Origin: Paenibacillus glycinis
GTDB taxonomy: Bacteria > Bacillota > Bacilli > Paenibacillales > Paenibacillaceae
DNA: 64,000 bases
Direction: 5' to 3'
NCBI RefSeq assembly: GCF_009909185.1
Contig: NZ_JAAAMV010000002.1
Coordinates: 372,001-436,000, forward strand
The translations under genes and the position numbers were made by a program. The notes below the pieces were generated by a model. That model saw nothing but the letters and a program-made list of their open reading frames with translations. It searched no databases and was not told where the DNA came from. Positions within the stretch are counted from its first letter, which is position 1. Each line of letters starts with the position of its first letter. Positions 61,166-64,000 of this stretch are shown here, piece after piece.

Positions 61166-61214
61166 ATAAAGCCGCAGGTGCGGGGCCGCCTTACGCCCCC
61201 GCTCCCGCGGCTTT
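61166..61214 (-). terminator. Terminator of the YVTN protein gene
   Basis: AAAGCCGC pairs with GCGGCTTT around an inner GCGGGG/CCCCGC helix; TTTATTC follows on the minus strand. It begins 4 bp past the stop codon. Confidence 0.75.
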
Positions 61215-61217
61215 CGC

Positions 61218-62552
61218 TTACCCTTGGAGCAGAATCGGCGAAACCGCGACGCCAGACGGAAAACTGCCCGTCGGCAGAATCGCGATCGGCAGCTGGCTCG
61301 CGACTTCGATCACGGCGACATAGCCGAACGTCAGGATCGTCACGTAAATCTTGAGTCCGTCCGCGGTGACCGCGATATCGCTGGCGTTGCTGCCCTTGGG
61401 CAGCTCGATCTTGGTCAGAATTTCGTTCCGGGACAGATTGATCGCCACGATCTCGTCGGTTCCCCGGCAGGCCGCGTACGCAAGCGCGCCGTCGGGCGTC
61501 ACGATCACCTGCTGCGGATCGCTTCCTTCATCGAGCATGACCGTCGCGGCCAAGACGTGATTGGAAGCATGGATGCAATAGATGCGATCATGATGGACGT
61601 CGGCCGCATAGATGCGTTCCCCGTCCGGCGCGACCGCCACGGCGGACGGCTTGGCGCCGGCGGGCAGTTTGATGGTCGCGGACACCGTCAGCGAGCCGAC
61701 GTCGATGACGGCGATGGCGCCGCGGTTGATCAGGCAGCAGTATACCCGCTTCCCGTCCGGCGAGACCGCGAGCGACGCGGGATCGCTGCCCGGCGGGAAC
61801 GGAATGAGCTTGATCAGCGATCTCGCGTCGGTGTCGAAGGCGGCGACGTAATCCTGAATGATCGTCGACACGTACGCCCTGGCGCCGACGGGCGAGATCG
61901 CGACCGCAAACGGCACCGCATTCACCGGAAAGGTCAATTCGCCGCTCACTTCATGGGTAAGCGTATCGATGATCTTGACGGTTTTGTCCCCTTGGCAGGT
62001 CACGTACACTTCGCGTCCGTCCGGCGTGAAGTCGAGCGTGCGCGGGCTGCTTCCCGCCGGAAAGTTGATGGTGGCCACTCTAGCGTTGGTGTCGGTTTGA
62101 ATGACCGTGAGCGAATGCTGGGTATGGTTGGCGATATAGGCATGCAACAGCTCATCCGTTCCCGACGGAAGCGGCTCCAGGACATGCTGCTCGATGACGT
62201 TCCCCGATTCGTCCAGTTCGGCAAGCGAGGCCCCGATCTCGCCCGCCGCGAGACCGCTGACCGTCACGCGGACGCCGTAGACGGTCAGCAGCTTGACCTC
62301 GCGGGTCACGGCATACATGCTGCGCGCGCGGCCGGACGGACTCAGCTTCACGTTCGCCAGCGATTCCGTCTGCATCGTGCCGTAGCCCGTTTCATGCGGG
62401 CCCGCTCCTTCTAAGTTTCCCGATATCGAAGCCGTGTACAATTGAACGGCTGCTCTTGCCGGCTGCCTGCCCCGATTCATGACGCTGATGCTCAAACTTG
62501 CCGTACGCCGCTTCTCCCGATTAAACAACAGTCCCGTGTCCAATACCGGCAA
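61218..62552 (-). CDS. YVTN-repeat beta-propeller protein
   Basis: A 444-residue protein. Residues 1 to about 130 form an Ig-like or carboxypeptidase-regulatory-like beta domain. Residues about 135-444 form a seven-bladed propeller of about 42-residue YVTN repeats, each with the SPDGxRxY-type turn (for example AVSPDGKRVYCC). There is no signal peptide, so the location is uncertain. The start is a TTG at 62552, 9 nt after GAGGAGG. Such proteins are often surface or spore-associated, but nothing here decides. Confidence 0.85.
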   Translation of the reverse strand: MPVLDTGLLFNREKRRTASLSISVMNRGRQPARAAVQLYTASISGNLEGAGPHETGYGTMQTESLANVKLSPSGRARSMYAVTREVKLLTVYGVRVTVSGLAAGEIGASLAELDESGNVIEQHVLEPLPSGTDELLHAYIANHTQHSLTVIQTDTNARVATINFPAGSSPRTLDFTPDGREVYVTCQGDKTVKIIDTLTHEVSGELTFPVNAVPFAVAISPVGARAYVSTIIQDYVAAFDTDARSLIKLIPFPPGSDPASLAVSPDGKRVYCCLINRGAIAVIDVGSLTVSATIKLPAGAKPSAVAVAPDGERIYAADVHHDRIYCIHASNHVLAATVMLDEGSDPQQVIVTPDGALAYAACRGTDEIVAINLSRNEILTKIELPKGSNASDIAVTADGLKIYVTILTFGYVAVIEVASQLPIAILPTGSFPSGVAVSPILLQG

Positions 62553-62659
62553 AGGTAGACGCCTCCTCTACTCTTCCATTCCTCTATCTTATGAATGAAT
62601 CGCGCGAATGGAGCGAGGCATTCTCCCAGCTCGGATCGATAGATTGCATGCCCGGCGCA

Positions 62660-62698
62660 AAAAAAAGAGGCATCCCCGATTCGGTTCGGGAATGCCTG
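62660..62698 (-). terminator. Terminator of the gene at 62708
   Basis: AGGCATTCCCGA pairs with TCGGGGATGCCT (one mismatch, one bulge), followed on the minus strand by eight T. Confidence 0.88.
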
Positions 62699-62707
62699 TC
62701 GTCCTGA

Positions 62708-62914
62708 TCAGCCCTGCGGCCCGTCGGCCAGCAGCGTCCGGATCTCATCGAGCCGGGCGATCATCGATTTCAGCTCGATCGCGAGAAAATCCTCGTCGGC
62801 CTTGTGAAACGCCTCGCGGAGCCGCTCGAGCTGCGCGGATGTTTCGGGCAGCAGCTTATAGGCTTCGTCGGCATGCTGATAATACGGATGTACGGAAGTG
62901 CTGGACTCGTTCAC
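62708..62914 (-). CDS. Small hypothetical protein
   Basis: A 68-residue, mostly helical protein, starting (GTG) MNESSTSVHPYYQHADEAYK, with heptad-like Leu spacing that suggests a short coiled coil. GGAGA lies 10 nt before the GTG. It has its own terminator. I do not recognise a family. Confidence 0.6.
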   Translation of the reverse strand: MNESSTSVHPYYQHADEAYKLLPETSAQLERLREAFHKADEDFLAIELKSMIARLDEIRTLLADGPQG

Positions 62915-62986
62915 GGTCGTCTTCTCTCCTTGCTGCGTATCGGATGGCTCTACTCTATCATTCCGATGCGAAGGCTGTAAAGGACG

Positions 62987-63334
62987 TCAGCTGCCCCGGT
63001 AGGTGCTGTAGCCGTAAGGCGCCACGAGCAGGGGCACGTGATAATGCTTGCCGGGGTCCGTCACGACGAAACGGATCGGTACGATATCCAGAAACGCCCG
63101 GTCGCCGAAATACCCGCCGACGTCGAACCTTAGTTCATAGACGCCCGCGCGCAGCTCCCCGTCCGAGAGCAGCGGGCGGTCCACGCGTCCGTCGCCGTTC
63201 GTCGTCGCCTCCGCCGCCAGCCTCGGTTCCGTTCCTTCCGCGGAAAACGCCAGGAGCCGAAGCTGCATCCCGGCGGCCGGCATGCCGCGAGAGGTATCCA
63301 GCACATGCGTCGTCAGCTTCCCGCCCCCGCTCAT
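62987..63334 (-). CDS. pucM: 5-hydroxyisourate hydrolase
   Basis: A 115-residue transthyretin-like enzyme that hydrolyses 5-hydroxyisourate, the product of uricase. Signature ends are present: GKLTTHVLDTSRGMPA at the N-terminus and the C-terminal YRGS. The catalytic His residues lie in THVLD and KHYHVPLL. The ATG overlaps the uricase stop (ATGA), so the two successive purine-degradation enzymes are co-translated. Confidence 0.95.
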   Translation of the reverse strand: MSGGGKLTTHVLDTSRGMPAAGMQLRLLAFSAEGTEPRLAAEATTNGDGRVDRPLLSDGELRAGVYELRFDVGGYFGDRAFLDIVPIRFVVTDPGKHYHVPLLVAPYGYSTYRGS

Positions 63335-64000
63335 GGTTGCGCGACGCCCTTGGCCGACGGCCGATGGAGCCCGTCCGCGTCGAACGCGAACTGCGGATCG
63401 GTCAGGTCCGCCCTCGTCATCGCGAAGCCCTGGAATCCGAACGGCGGCCTCGGCTCCGTGAAGACGGAAGCGCCCGTGACCGGATCCCGGTCCACGATCG
63501 TCTCCCACGTCCGGTTATTGGATTCGAACCGCACCTCCGCGAGCTGCGGGAAACGGTCCAGCATATGCAGGCCGATGCGCGTGATCAGATATTGGATCGA
63601 CGGCGATTCGTACGCATGGAAGGCCTGCTGCGCCAGATCGCGAACCTGCTCGGCCGGCGCGTAGCGTCCGCGCGAGCCGTCCCACGCGTCTTCCGGATCT
63701 TCGTAGCGCCATTGGATGTTGAGGAAAATGAACAGCGGCCGGTCGAAAGATTCGGGCAGCGTCGTGTATTCGTCGCGAACGAAGCCGTGGAAGGAGCTTC
63801 CGCTTACTTTGATGAGCTGCAGATCCGACAATCCGCTCCACTGCTCGACGACGCCGGCTCCCTCCGCCGCGCGCCGCAGCTCCATCGCGGCATGCGCATG
63901 GTCGTTATGGGAACGGCGATAGACGAGGCCGCTCTCCCGCGGCCCTTCGTCCCCCCGAACGGACAACGATTGAAACGGGATCCGGTCTCCCCGGACCTCG
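63331..64000 (-). CDS. pucL: Urate oxidase (uricase), partial (N-terminal part beyond window)
   Basis: The C-terminal 222 residues of cofactor-free uricase. Typical blocks are RRSHNDHAHA, KVSGSSFHGFVRDEYTTLPE and the tail VRFESNNRTWETI. The frame is open to the window edge, with no start codon expected inside. It is coupled by ATGA overlap to the hydroxyisourate hydrolase gene. In Bacillus subtilis PucL the uricase is fused to an N-terminal OHCU decarboxylase; whether that is so here cannot be seen. Confidence 0.93.
   Translation of the reverse strand, partial: EVRGDRIPFQSLSVRGDEGPRESGLVYRRSHNDHAHAAMELRRAAEGAGVVEQWSGLSDLQLIKVSGSSFHGFVRDEYTTLPESFDRPLFIFLNIQWRYEDPEDAWDGSRGRYAPAEQVRDLAQQAFHAYESPSIQYLITRIGLHMLDRFPQLAEVRFESNNRTWETIVDRDPVTGASVFTEPRPPFGFQGFAMTRADLTDPQFAFDADGLHRPSAKGVAQP

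Overview
The window looks like chromosome of a GC-rich, endospore-forming Firmicute of the Paenibacillaceae (Paenibacillus or Cohnella type). The case rests on strong AGGAGG-type ribosome binding sites, rho-independent terminators, a BirA box, Fur/PerR-like boxes, and Bacillus-type families (YheC/YheD, CsoR, BdbC/BdbD, AdaA/AdaB, YdjO, DUF1540, DUF6509, OdhAB). This is inferred from protein families and signals; no rRNA or marker phylogeny is available. Most genes lie on the minus strand and are tightly packed, often with 4-bp ATGA/GTGA overlaps. I see no rRNA, no intact tRNA and no CRISPR array.

Layout. 1-3.7 kb: arginine catabolism (LysR regulator, arginase, ornithine aminotransferase, and a second arginase-like protein cut by the window edge). 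3.8-13.4 kb: small metabolic and regulatory genes (HesB-like, D,D-carboxypeptidase, aldo/keto reductase, FetAB-type exporter, metallo-hydrolase, an autoregulated ArsR/SRPBCC pair, YheC/D, a DMT permease). 14.6-18.2 kb: a biotin ECF transporter in which one ATPase is fused to the EcfT membrane subunit; a BirA operator sits between it and divergent bioY. 18.9-26.6 kb: an operon of two DUF1989 proteins, a urea-carboxylase-family enzyme and allophanate hydrolase behind a guanidine-I (ykkC) riboswitch. It is therefore best read as guanidine, not urea, utilisation. 26.6-32.1 kb: LTA-synthase-like sulfatase, radical SAM protein and small conserved proteins. 32.3-36.6 kb: adaptive response to DNA alkylation (adaA-adaB and divergent alkA), with a two-component system translationally coupled behind adaB.

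36.9-38.5 kb: a second guanidine-I riboswitch in front of an APC-family permease, the obvious candidate transporter for the guanidine operon. 38.6-42 kb: glutathione peroxidase with a PerR-like box, an unusual Zn-ribbon/winged-helix/deoxyribosyltransferase-like protein, and a dGTPase. 42.2-49.8 kb: 2-oxoglutarate dehydrogenase odhAB with a small overlapping leader gene, the BdbCD disulfide pair, and a DinG-type helicase. 49.9-53.5 kb: copper resistance (copZ, copA, csoR and a Met-rich membrane protein) with three CsoR-type boxes. 53.8-57.4 kb: a secreted NlpC/P60 hydrolase and a fluoride-type CLC antiporter, convergent, with a 1,555-bp IS1182-family element inserted in their shared terminator so that the whole 32-bp hairpin is duplicated. 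57.5-64 kb: DUF1540, an orphan Fur box, a BmrA-like ABC exporter, an esterase, a YVTN beta-propeller protein, and the end of a uricase/hydroxyisourate hydrolase operon running off the window.

A theme is scavenging nitrogen from guanidino compounds and purines: arginase plus ornithine aminotransferase, guanidine carboxylase pathway, and uricase/HIU hydrolase. The least ordinary items are the two separated guanidine riboswitch units, the EcfA-EcfT fusion with its 66-bp-repeat linker, the alkylation-response cluster with its own two-component system, the palindrome-duplicating IS, and the perfect Fur box that faces no obvious gene.
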